Shown piece after piece: positions 10,122 to 20,866 of a DNA stretch of 64,000 nucleotides. Positions within the stretch are counted from its first letter, which is position 1. The number at the start of each line of letters is the position of its first letter. The DNA comes from Desmodesmus armatus (Eukaryota; Chlorophyta; Chlorophyceae; Sphaeropleales; Scenedesmaceae): NCBI GenBank assembly GCA_007449985.2, contig VIIQ02000617.1:56909-120908 (forward strand), written 5' to 3'. The position numbers were made by a program, and so were the translations under genes. The notes below the pieces were generated by a model. It made no database searches and had not been told where the DNA came from. It worked only from the letters and a program-made list of their open reading frames with translations.

Positions 10122-13100
10122 TCACCAACCGCCCCAGCCACACATACGTGCAATCTCCTCTGCTGTTGGCTCCTTGCGCCCATTTGCTGCCGCCAGTGCA
10201 CGCTTGTGTGCGTCCGGCTCAAAGCGCATCGCCTTGACGGCCTCGTTGTGAAGTTGAGGCAGAACGCAATGCGCGCGTGGAAGGCACTCTGCAAACATGC
10301 ACATGGTTCGGGGTACAGGGTACACGGGACACAAGGTAAAGGCGCAGGAAGGCGCACACCAGGCACAAGAGGTTGTGCCACGGGGGCGAGCAAGATGAGG
10401 CAACTGCTGCTCACGGTTTACAAATTGGAGCAACATGGTGGCAAATATATCTGCATTGCATGATACAGGCCCTTGTCTCTTCACAAACAGGGGACAAAAG
10501 CTTGATAAGCTCTGCAGCTACCACGTGCATGCACCAGCAGGCTACTTGGCCCAGTACAGCAAACCTTACAAATCAGCAACCCCCCCCCCCCTGCACCACA
10601 CAACACACCCACAACCCCCCCCCACCTGTGGCTCGTTTGTGCTGTACAAGTCTGTGACCTCCCGTGTGGCCAGGAAGCCGCCCGCGTGGTCCACCACCGC
10701 GTCCAGCGCACCGTCCCTGATGGCCTTGGCTGCGATGTACTCAGCATCATCAGCACTGGGCAGGCACAGCTTCTCAGCAACGTCCTGCAGCATGAGGTAC
10801 AACAGCCGGCGCTGCGTCAGGGGCGTGTGGTGCAAAGCAAAGCATCATCATCATTACACGTGTTTCCGGCCAGGTTCATTGTGCAAGCAGCATGCTGCAA
10901 GCAGCAAATCGACCTTGGTGCAAGACAAGCAAGACACCACCAGGCGACCAGTGACCTAGGACACTAGAAAGCCTGTGCCAGTTACGGCCACAACGCAGGC
11001 ATACAAAGGGCATAAAAGCAGCAGCGCTGAAACGGGCTGCTGACGACCACCCCACACATGCTGCTTTGTGGTTTCAAAACCAAACTACTGTAGTGGCATT
11101 CCCAAGGACCTGTGGTCAGCAAGTCGCTCGAGTGCCCCAAGCAAGCACTAGGCGTAGCTGGGTGAGCAGAGCTCTGCAACCCACAACAGTAGTTGTTCGC
11201 CAGGTCACCACACCAGCTGCTGTGCAACCACACATTGAAAACCGCCCCAGAAAACCATCCATGTGGCATCCATATGCAAAGCAAAGCAATGCAAGCCAAA
11301 ACAAGAAACGTTTCGCTGGGTGAGGAACCATGCTGCAATGACGAAGGGAGATGCCACAGAATCCAAGTTGCCCTGTCTCGTCTCGTTCTGCCCCACCCTG
11401 CCCAAGCCTGTCCCATCCTGCCCTGTCCTGTCTTGCTGTGTAAGACATTCAGACAGATAGGGGTTTCAAGGCTTGAGCCGCCCGCGTAACCCCGAAGAGC
11501 GTCATACATCTGATGCCATCAAAGCATGGGTGTGCAGTGTGTGCTGACCTTGAGGCTGATGCGTGAGTAGGCCAGGTTGATGCGGCGCAGGCCGGTGCGG
11601 ATGACGTTGTACTGCAGGCGCGTGATCAGGTTGGTGGTGCGGTCAGCCTTGAACACCGCAGCAAACTTCTCACTCACAGACCTGGGGGGTGATGGTGGTG
11701 GTGTGGGGTGGGGGTGTGGGGCAGGCAGGGTCGATGTTTGTCAGCATAAAAGTGGAAGGTCGAAACAAGGGCGGGAGAATTATGACACGGGCTGTGCTGT
11801 TTGCTGTTTGAGAGTTACTGGACTGATTGGGCCCTGCACTGGCGGATGTTGGTGAGCCAGGCAGCTGCCTCCGCGACTCAACAGGTGGAGCCTTTGATGG
11901 CAGCCACTGACTGGCCAACAGCGCAAACACAGGGCCAAGCGAGCCCTCCGGTGTTGCTGCTGCTGCTGCTTTTGTGGCGTAGAGCAATGACAAGGACCTG
12001 GCTTGCATCGCGCTCTGCCAGCTGAACCACACACAAACAGAGCTGTGAGATCACGTATCCAGCCCAAAGCACATGCCTCATTCCGTGCAGAGCACAAACC
12101 CGTTCAAAGCAGTCATCGCGCCTGCAATGGTGCAGCATGCCTGGTTACATGCAAGGCACTCAGCTGGTTCCACCTGCCTTAGCGGGTCAAAGAACCCTCA
12201 TGTATGCTGTATTGGTGCATGCTTTTGCGGGGCCCTACCTGAATGTAGCCAGGTCACCGCTGCGCACTGCACATGTGATCTCAAAGTAGGGTGTCAGTGG
12301 CTCCCGCATGCCTGGCGCACTGAACTCCACACGCTCAGGGATCTCTCCCAGCAGCAGCCGCACCTGCACAGCGCACAGCAAGTGGCATGCAGTAGGGGTG
12401 CATGAGTTGAGTGGGTGCAGTGGGCAGTGACAACAACAGAATGCCTGATACCACGCGATGGCATTGGTCACATATTCAGCTGATGCCTGTGTGGCACTGC
12501 CGCTGCTGTTCTTTGCACCCATGATGGAGCAGTGCGGTTCCCGCAGTCATGTTGTTGACTGCGCGTTTTCTGCCCCTGTTTGTTGCTGCGCTGGCAGCAA
12601 CCAAAAGGGATGATGCAATGTACAGCAGCAGCTGAATTCCATATCCTCCATGCAGCTGCACGAAATTCCTCCGTGGCCAGTACGGTAGCAGCTGCACTGA
12701 TAGGTACACTGATGTATACAGTGTTGAGTGGCCAGCCTACCAGTATGAGCCACTTGTTGCAGGCCACCCTGAAGCCTGGCGCACACTCAGGAGCCTTGCG
12801 GGATGCCTGAACAGCAGCGGCAAGACAACACCACAGCAGTCATGACAAGGGGGAGGCAGAGTGTGATAAAACAAGGGAGGAACATAGCAGCAGTGCCGGC
12901 TGCCCCCAACCTCTTCATCTGAACTCTGCAGTTGCAGGCATTGACACCACAACACCCCGCCCTGCAACCTCCCTGATACCACCAAATTCTGCATAGATCA
13001 GGCCACACCTGAACAACCGTTCAAGAGCCAGGAAAGGCCAACCCCCCACCCCCCACCCACCTGCGACAGCACCTCCTTTGCCTCGCTGTACTCCAGCTGT

Positions 13101-15732
13101 ATGGCGCGGATGGTGCCCAGGTAGAACAGGTAGCGGCAGTACTGGGCAGGCACGCGCCAGGTGTCGCTCTTCTGGGCCTTGCTGCGGAACTTCTCAGCCT
13201 GCAGGAGCGAGTGAAGGACACACATGAGAGGGTACAGCACACAGCGTGTGATGGGCCGGGGGGTGGGGTGGTCACAATCAGCCGATTGGGCAGCCTGAGT
13301 GGTAGCAGGTACCTTGCGAAGCGTGTAGAATGTGAGCGGCCTGACAGACAGCAACACAGTGTGGACAAATGACGTGCAGACATTATTCGCCACAAAGTAG
13401 TACGACTTCTGTATATTTTGCATGCTTCTGCCACCTAATTTCGGCAGCGTGCAGCACCTACCTGGTCATACAGGTTGTAGTGCAGGTAGTTGCGCAGCAG
13501 CAGGTTGAGCAGCGTCTCCTGGCCCACGGCGTCATGACGCACTACCGCCGTACTGTGCGCAGACATCAGCAGGCTGCAAAGAACACGGGCACAGGCACAG
13601 GCACAGGCACAGGGTTAGGACATGGGGCAAACAGACAAAGACAAGGTCGTGAATGCGTCACGCATACGCATGATGCAGATGCCAATCGTTTGCTGAACGC
13701 ATCCAGGTGGCGCAACATGGCCCCAAGCCTTCCAGCCCACCAAAAAGAGCCCCTCACTCCATCACACGAATTCAGATTCATTCCCAGGCCTGGGCACCCT
13801 TACAAGCCCTGCCTGGCTCATGGAGCCCCAGCCATACCCGCTCGGAGTGCGCCCCAACACTCAAGCGCACATGGCACTGCCATTGCTGGTGCTCCTTCCC
13901 CCCTGGCTACCAAGCAAGACCCTCACACAAGCTTGTGACAGCATGTACAGCCCCATGCTACAGGCAGCGCACCTGCGGACATCAGCCAAGCGCCCCAGGC
14001 ACTCGTATGCGTAGGAGTAGTAGAAGTAAATGCGCGCACCAATCACGTCCAGGGTGCGCCTGTTGTGATCCTTCAACAGGCCCACTGCTGTGTCAGCCAC
14101 CTCCTGCGCCTGCGCTTTCACACATGCACACCCACACAAAAATTCTAAGCAGCAGGGTAAATGGTGGGTATCAGCTCGTTGACAATTGTGTTGCAACACA
14201 AGCACAAGCCTCCATCTACAGCCCCTCCAGGAGCGCCTTGAGAGTGACAACACCAGCAAATCATGTGACAACAACAGCAATGCATGACATCTTCTGCGCG
14301 CCCTTCTGCTACGCCCAACTAGCCTCTCCATGGCTGGTGCTGCACCCAGTCCACCCTCAAAAGCATTCCCGCTGCTGGGTACAACCGCCCTCATTCAACA
14401 CTTGCCTGTGTGTGTCGCTGCTTGTCCAGCAGGTAGACAAGCACCAGCAGGTACAGGTACAGCTCAACCTCAGGCAGCCCGCGCACTCGCCCCGCCAGAT
14501 CGCCTGCCGCTGCTGCTGCCTTGCCGTCGTCCTGCGCTGCGCTGCTGTCCTCCTCCATGGCTGTGGGGGCCTCCGCCACATCCTGCAGCACAGTCAGCAC
14601 AGTAAACAAACACATGGCTACGTTCACGCGCTGCACTGCATAACCCAGCACATGCAGGAACACCAGGGCATGAGCGCACACCTGCTGTGACTAGTCTCGC
14701 ACACAGCAGTGCCGTTGAGACACACGGCTGCACCGATACGGCGCTGTTGCGGCTGCCACATGTGTAGCCCCAGGGACAAAAGCTGGCTTGCTGCAGCCAC
14801 GGGCCATGTCAGCCTGCGACCGGCTGCTTCAGGAAGGCCACACAATGGCTGCCCACCCCACAGCAAGGGGGTCGTGCATTTCTTGACTGCTGAATTGAGG
14901 CTAGCACCCCATGCATTGTCAACATGCTGTTGGAGGTGGGTGTTGCCTCCTGATCACTGCACCCATTCCCCAGCACATACTGGTACTTTACACCCTGCCG
15001 AAAGTCTATAACAGCCCCACCAACACACACCTTAACCTTGGTGCTCCTACCCCACCATCATGCACACTGGGTGCTAGCTGTCACCTCCAGCACAAACCGA
15101 ACTCAGCCCCTTGGCAACACATGCCAAACACGAAAGCATTCACCGGCCCAACACCCCCAGCAGTATTCGTCTGCGTGTCACACCTGCTTGATGAACCCGA
15201 CCAGGTAGGCCCCTGACTTGCTGTCTGCTGGCAGGTATGTTGTGATGAAGGCCTCCAGGTCTGCTGCAGTCATGTGGCCCCGCAGCTGTGCTGTCTGCCG
15301 CATGAGCCTGCCCATCAGCAGCCGAGTCTCCTTTGTCTTCACTGACTTCTCCAGCAGGCTGACAATGCCCTGCATGCCTTCGCGAGCGCTGTAGGGCTTG
15401 GGGGCTTCATCTTTCGTCTCCTGACATGGCGATACAGCATGCACAGGTTTACTTGGTCGTTTTTTCAACTGAACCAAATGCGGTTCTGTCATGTGCATGC
15501 ACACGGCAGAGGGTGCTCACGCTATGGTTCTGTTCTGGTGGACGGACACAGGCAGACACAGCTGGCCATGCCATAGGCTGCAAGACATCATGCAGAGATG
15601 ATTCAAACTTCTACTTTTCTGGTCCATACCCCTGTATACCACGCCAAGCCAGCTGCTCCAACCCACCTCCTTTGTCTCAGGCTCCTCTGCTGCTTTGTCC
15701 TGTGCAGCTGCTGCTGCCTTCTCCTGCACCAT
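10122..15732 (-). CDS. RPN3: 26S proteasome regulatory subunit RPN3 (PSMD3), 11 exons, one apparent frameshift
   Basis: Non-ATPase PCI-domain subunit of the 19S lid. Exons, 5' to 3': 15732-15667, 15420-15184, 14582-14406, 14109-13973, 13573-13462, 13198-13061, 12806-12741, 12363-12239, 11681-11549, 10784-10626 and 10288-10122. All phases match, giving about 505 residues against about 530 in human. Family segments run in order: [86 protein letters not shown] and [11 protein letters not shown]. The intron after exon 3 begins GC. In exon 11 the frame must shift after [11 protein letters not shown] (near 10253) to continue as [11 protein letters not shown], so one base seems missing. The C-terminus is uncertain: a GTATGT donor-like site at 10147 may lead to an unseen last exon. 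Confidence 0.93.
13588..13615. repeat. Hexanucleotide microsatellite (GGCACA)n
   Basis: About four to five perfect copies of the hexamer lie in the intron just upstream of RPN3 exon 5. Confidence 0.7.
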
Positions 15733-16913
15733 CTTTCAAACGGCCTGCGAGAGCTTTGATCAAGCTTGGGACTCCACGATAGCAGGCACACAGCAACCAA
15801 GGAGGATACCTATAGGAGCTGTGATCTGTTCAGTTCTGTCCTATCCCCGTCTTGCGTCGTGATGAAGATGGACAGGAGCAAATTAAGCCAGCTAATACAG
15901 ATGTGATGCAGGAAGGGGGCTCGAAGAGCGAGCGGTTTCGTAATGCTTTCGATCAGGTTTCAGGCCGATCTCACACGCGACCTCACCTCGAAGACTTTGC
16001 GCAACATGCCACCTTCAGTGAATACGATGGTGAGTTTGAGCTTTCAGCCAACACAGCGTACGTGCAAGCCTACAAGTTGTGGTCTGTGGCATCATCCCAG
16101 CAAGGGAGGGTGCGCCAAGTTCAGCCCAACTACATGGAGTTGAAGAGGGTCCTATATGCTTCACGCAGCCTCACACAGCAATACGTACATGTCTAGCTTG
16201 CGGTAGACATAACTAGGTGGGCCTGGCATGGGCCTCAGAGGGTGAGCCAAAGACAGACGGCAAGTTGTCTGCAGCAGCAGATGGCCACCCCCCAGTCACA
16301 GTGTCAGGAGGCAGGGCGATCTGTGATGAGCATTGTGACAACTTACAAGGTTGCAGCATCATCTTAACTGGCAGTTGTGTCACAATTCTGGAATTCTGGA
16401 ATGTCCGAACCTTCACTGCCACTTCCCTCCTGACAGCGCGCTAAAGCCACCCTCAGTCAAAAGTTAACGTGTGTGTGAATTTCATGGTGTGTGGTGTTGT
16501 TTGTTGGGATGCAGTTGCTTGTTCTGTCAATGTACAGCATGTGACAGGCCAGCATAAATGCACATAGGAAAATTGAGCATTGTCAGCTGCAGTTGCCACT
16601 GTTGAAGTTTAGCACTAGTAGTGAGACAGTGCCCGGAACCGGGGAGGTAGCAAGATTTCCTGTGGAGACACTGGGAACACACACTAGTAGTGCTGCAAAG
16701 TGGTGTAAGCGACAAGTCAATATGACAGCATCTGCTATGTGCAGAGTTGGCAGCACAGGACATAAGTTGTAATAAGATTGCAGAGGCTGAAGCTGCCGTG
16801 TCTGTCAACGAAAAGAAGTAGGTAATTGGCAGGCAGCTACACAGAGAGACCACTGCATCTCGAGGGTAAAAAGCAGCAGCACCATGTTACAGTTTTTCGA
16901 TACTGCAGGTGCA

Positions 16914-17088
16914 GCAGACCAGCTGTGATGTACCCGCTGGCAATACTGCAGACTCAACAGACCAGCTGTGATGTACCCGCTGGTGAAGTAACTAACTGCA
17001 TGTGCAGCATACCAGCTGTGATGTACCCGCTGGCAATACTGCAGACTAAGCAGACCAGCTGTGATGTACCCGCTGGTGAAGTAACAAC
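16914..17088. repeat. Compound tandem repeat, 93-bp unit of two subunits
   Basis: ACCAGCTGTGATGTACCCGC occurs at 16918, 16961, 17011 and 17054, with spacings 43, 50 and 43. This is two tandem copies of a 93-bp block, each holding two diverged subunits. Confidence 0.85.
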
Positions 17089-17525
17089 CAACAACTTGGA
17101 GACTCTGACAAGAAGCACCTTGGCGCACACAATCAACCGTGGCCTGTGCTTTGAAAAAAACACAAGGCTGCAGGTTTGTGCGACCAACTGGCTGACATCA
17201 CCATGCAACCCGTGCACCACACCATCAGACTGGGGATGCCTTGCACTGCTCTGCAAAGGCCTTTTTGGGCACAACACAGGAGCAGGCAGCCTCTCAACAA
17301 GTGCCACTGTTGTGCATCACAGTTGCAGTGACAGCACCCTTGCCATCTAAGAAGACGACAAGCAGCAGCAGCCTTTGCAGTGACGCAAGGCTGGAACCAA
17401 CACACGCCTCACTGAGGCAGCAGTGCAAGCACACTGCTGCACAGAGTGCGCAATAAGCCAGCAGCAAAAAGCTGGTTCCGTATGTGTTTGCTGCTGCATC
17501 TGTGGAACAAACACTCAAAAACAGT

Positions 17526-17795
17526 GCTGGCAGTCGCGCCCGAGGAACTCACCCAAAACAAAACAACATTGCGTGCTGCAGGGATGGAAAAACAAGTTCT
17601 GGGCAGTCGCGCCCTTGTTAACCATGAGAAAGTGCAGAAACAGCATTGGTGAAAGATATGCGCAGGGGTATCCCATGCATGTCAGAGCTCCAATGACCAT
17701 GAATCATTGTACAGGGCAGTCGCACCCTCAAATAATATTGATACAGGGCAGTCGCACCCTCAAAAACCACGGGGTTGGGCAGTCGCACCCACAAT
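17526..17795 (-). repeat. GGGCAGTCGCACCC repeat cluster, five copies
   Basis: Copies of GGCAGTCGCRCCC lie near 17528, 17598, 17716, 17747 and 17777. They are the reverse complement of the motif repeated at 45153-45905. Both clusters lie downstream of a deaminase gene copy. Confidence 0.8.
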
Positions 17796-18591
17796 CACCA
17801 CAGTGAACAGCACACTCCTACTCTGAAGTCGGTCATGCCTATCTAGATGACAGACACTCGAGCCAACAGGGTTGTGCTGCACCATGCGCACCTCTCACAC
17901 ATGCAAACAAACAGGTACACACACATGGCCACACACACGCTCAGGTACAAGCTGGCAATTCACACAGCCCCCACACACCAACAGCAACTGGCTGCTGCAG
18001 GCGCACAAGGGCGTGTCATTGCACAAGCGCACACACATATAACACACACTGAGCAGGCACCTGGCTTGCAGCCAAGATGCTGCTGTCAGACACACAATCA
18101 CACTCACTGACCTACACACGTGCACACTCAGCAGATCGCTCATGCAACATGCCCAGGGATGCGTCATCCCGGTCTAGTGTACAACCATGGACAGCTGCAG
18201 ACCACTCTGCGAGAGTAAGAGTACAGACTGGCAGTCGACACAGCCAACATGATGGCTGCTGCTGCTGGCCAGCAAATGCAGGTTGTGCAGGAGCCTTGGG
18301 TGGTGCTGCTGCGCCACCGATCAGCAACTGAGTGCAACCCAATTTTAAAACCCCCTGAAATCAAGCAAGCCAATGCACTTCTTCTCCAGGACAAGCCGGG
18401 TGCAGGCCGTACACCAAACACATAGAATCATCAGCTTTCAGGGACCGTCCTGCTGCCACTGCAGGCGAGGCTGTGTAGCACAGGGCAGCACCTCACACAC
18501 CTGCCCAGCAGGTGCCAGGCCAAGATACATTGTAGCCCGCCGCTGCAGCCTGCTGGTGCGGTGTGCTGCGCCCCTCAGTGCCGCGTGCCCC

Positions 18592-19717
18592 TCAGTAGTG
18601 GCACCTGTCTGGCAGCTGGCTGAACTCCTCCCAGACCTTGACTGCCTCCTCCCTCATGAACTCCAGGGCAGGGATGTTGCGGTCCGCGGGGGGCTTGGCA
18701 AACTCCTCGTAGAAGTCCTCGTCCTCAAAGCGGCCGTGGTCCTTCACGTCCTTGGCGGTGGTGGCGTAGAAAATCTTGTCGATGCGCGCCCAGTAGCAGG
18801 CGCCCATGCACATGGGGCAGGGCTCAGAGCTGGTGTACAGCACGCAGCCACGCAGGTGGGGGGTGCCCAGGCGGGCAGAGGCGTCACGGATGGCGCCCAC
18901 CTCACCGTGCCTGCACAGCAACATAAGCATGACACGACAATGTGCAAGCACCACAGAGTCAGATGCAGGCCATTCCATTGATTTGAGCACCAGCAGTGTG
19001 CAGCACAACAACAGCAGCAGCCTGAACTGCCTTGCCAGTCATGACATTGCTCACAAGTGCTGTTGACGCTTGGATAGAACTACGTGGACGGTGTCTCCCC
19101 CGCTTCTTGCCTCAGGGGCACAGTGGACTCGGAAGGTGCATCGATGTAGTGCACCATGTGACCGCACGTGCGTGCTTTCAAAATCCACCAAACCACAACC
19201 TCAAAGGAGTACTTCTAGGGTTGGACAGTATGCAGGCGTGGGAGTCTGTGCAATGTGGGCGCAAGCTGGGGTTGCCCTGCTGCATTTGCTTCGGACTGCA
19301 CTGCTCCTGCCGCTCACCATGTAGGGTCGTTCCTGCTGATGACGTTGTTATAGCCCTCGCCAACAATCTTGCCGTTCTTGACGACCACAGCGCCGAAGCA
19401 ACCGCCTGCAGAAGCAAAAGGGAAGCAAGAATCATCAGAACCAATGCGCACTGTCAGCCTGTAACTGAGCCTGTGCACACGCTCATTTCATCTAAGCGTC
19501 ACAACTACATACCTGTGCGTTTCTCCAGGCCGGCAACACGGCTGAGGTAGATGGCCCGCTCCATGAAGGGAGCGTAGGGGTGCTGAATGCCGCTGCTGTC
19601 GACGTCGTCCTTGTGCTTGCAGCACTCCTGCAGATGTGCAAGGTTCACCACTGCACTGGGAGTGCGAGGGATCACGTCCACCTTGTGGTGGTGCTCGCAG
19701 CAAGCAGGGGCAGACAT
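18592..19717 (-). CDS. Guanine/guanosine deaminase-like enzyme, copy 1, 3 exons
   Basis: Zinc-dependent deaminase of the cytidine/deoxycytidylate deaminase fold, closest in motif pattern to bacterial GuaD and the plant guanosine deaminase branch. It likely turns guanine or guanosine into xanthine or xanthosine in purine salvage. Exons are 19717-19513, 19405-19318 and 18910-18592 (phases 1 and 2), 203 residues. Visible motifs are FGAVVVKNGKIVGEGYNNV, NDPTW, then HGEVGAIRDA (His99 zinc ligand, Glu101 proton shuttle) and SSEPCPMCMGACYWAR (Cys129, Cys132). The usual HAE is HGE here. The first ATG in frame is at 19717; its N-terminus has a Cys/His-rich stretch (CCEHHHK) not usual in the family. 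A second inverted copy lies at 43268-44678. Nucleobase versus nucleoside preference cannot be told from sequence. Confidence 0.85.
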
Positions 19718-20866
19718 GGTTGCTTCGACGTATATGGTCAGGGCAAGAGGGGACGGGAAACTACTGAGTATGGTTGTTGGCGTTGAAGGTAGCGTCAACA
19801 GGCGACTCTCCTGCTATATCGGCAGCGCCAAAACTTTGTTAGAGTGTTAGGTACCTCGCCAAACCCTCCATAACACATTGAGCTCAATCAGGACTCCTGA
19901 GTCTGTCAACACATACGTAATATCAATGTGCACGGATGAAGCGACAGGCGTTGGCCGATGGGTGCCCCGGGGGCTTCCCGCTTGAATTCAAACGGGTTGA
20001 GTTACCCTGAACAGCAGCCAGCGCTTACACACAGTTGGGCTCCAGGCAATGGACCCTTCATGATCCAGCATCCAACCCTAGCCAACTTGGGCAAGCTGGA
20101 GGCATTTGGGGGCTGAAGCAACTGACTGGCTGTGCCTTGACCCACAGCACCAGTGACCAGGTCTAGTCCACCTGGACAACAAGCCTCAGTGACCCTCTTG
20201 CACGACCAAACACCTTGTTTACAGGGTCCACATCAATCAGCACCAGGGGTAGTAAGGCCCTTACTACCCCTGATCAGCACCATTCAACACGCGACGCGCG
20301 TGCTGACGACAACAGACTGCTACATGTTGTACAACCTGTTGTACACTCCGCGCACAAACGTCCACAGCAGCTGCATCTAACAGCGCATCCACCAACACAG
20401 CAGGCAACCTTTGAAGCAGCGCACACATCATGCCCTTCGCATGCTGCTGCAGTATTGTTGATACAGATTCCCACAAGTGCCCAATTGTCACAACGAAGCT
20501 GGCCACACTGGATTGGGTGTGTATCCAAGAGTGAGGATACTGTATGGGTATGAATGTGGGTAACACGTACTGGTACAGTGTGCAAAGACTGGCATGCAGC
20601 CACTACAAACAAGTGTACTGTGCACTGTCAATGCCAACAAAGTTGCCAGATCCCCACTTCAAGAGGGATGCTCTGTGCAGCTGCGAGAACCAGACAACGT
20701 TACTACAAAAAAAGCAGTGCAGCACCTCAGCCAGTGCACAGACAGCACCGACACATCTCGCCACATCACAATGGGTCGAGGATGGACAGTCAGCTGCTCA
20801 ATGTAGGTAGCTCACTGCCACTCTCAACTCATTGTGCCTCCTGGTCTATTGCAACTGCCTCACCCT
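19718..20866. other. Intergenic region, about 1.1 kb
   Basis: Upstream region of deaminase copy 1 and downstream of the F-box gene, both on the minus strand. TTACA at 20027 could be the F-box gene's poly(A) signal. No exon is supported. Confidence 0.5.

Larger units (their letters stand above)
15733..18591. other. Intergenic region with repeats, about 2.9 kb
   Basis: This interval lies between the RPN3 start and the 3' end of deaminase copy 1. A 97-codon frame begins at the ATG at 15903 (+), with a GTGAGT donor-like site inside, but nothing about it is recognisable. The rest holds a compound tandem repeat at 16918 and the GGGCAGTCGCACCC cluster at 17528, annotated separately. Confidence 0.5.

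Noticed and set aside
11985..12030. Extra RPN3 exon (WQSAMQA segment between AG and GT)
   Set aside because: Joining exon 8 directly to 11681 gives FRSVSEKF, which matches the family.
15903..16196. Small plus-strand gene upstream of RPN3
   Set aside because: 97 codons, no recognisable features and an internal donor-like site; not enough support.
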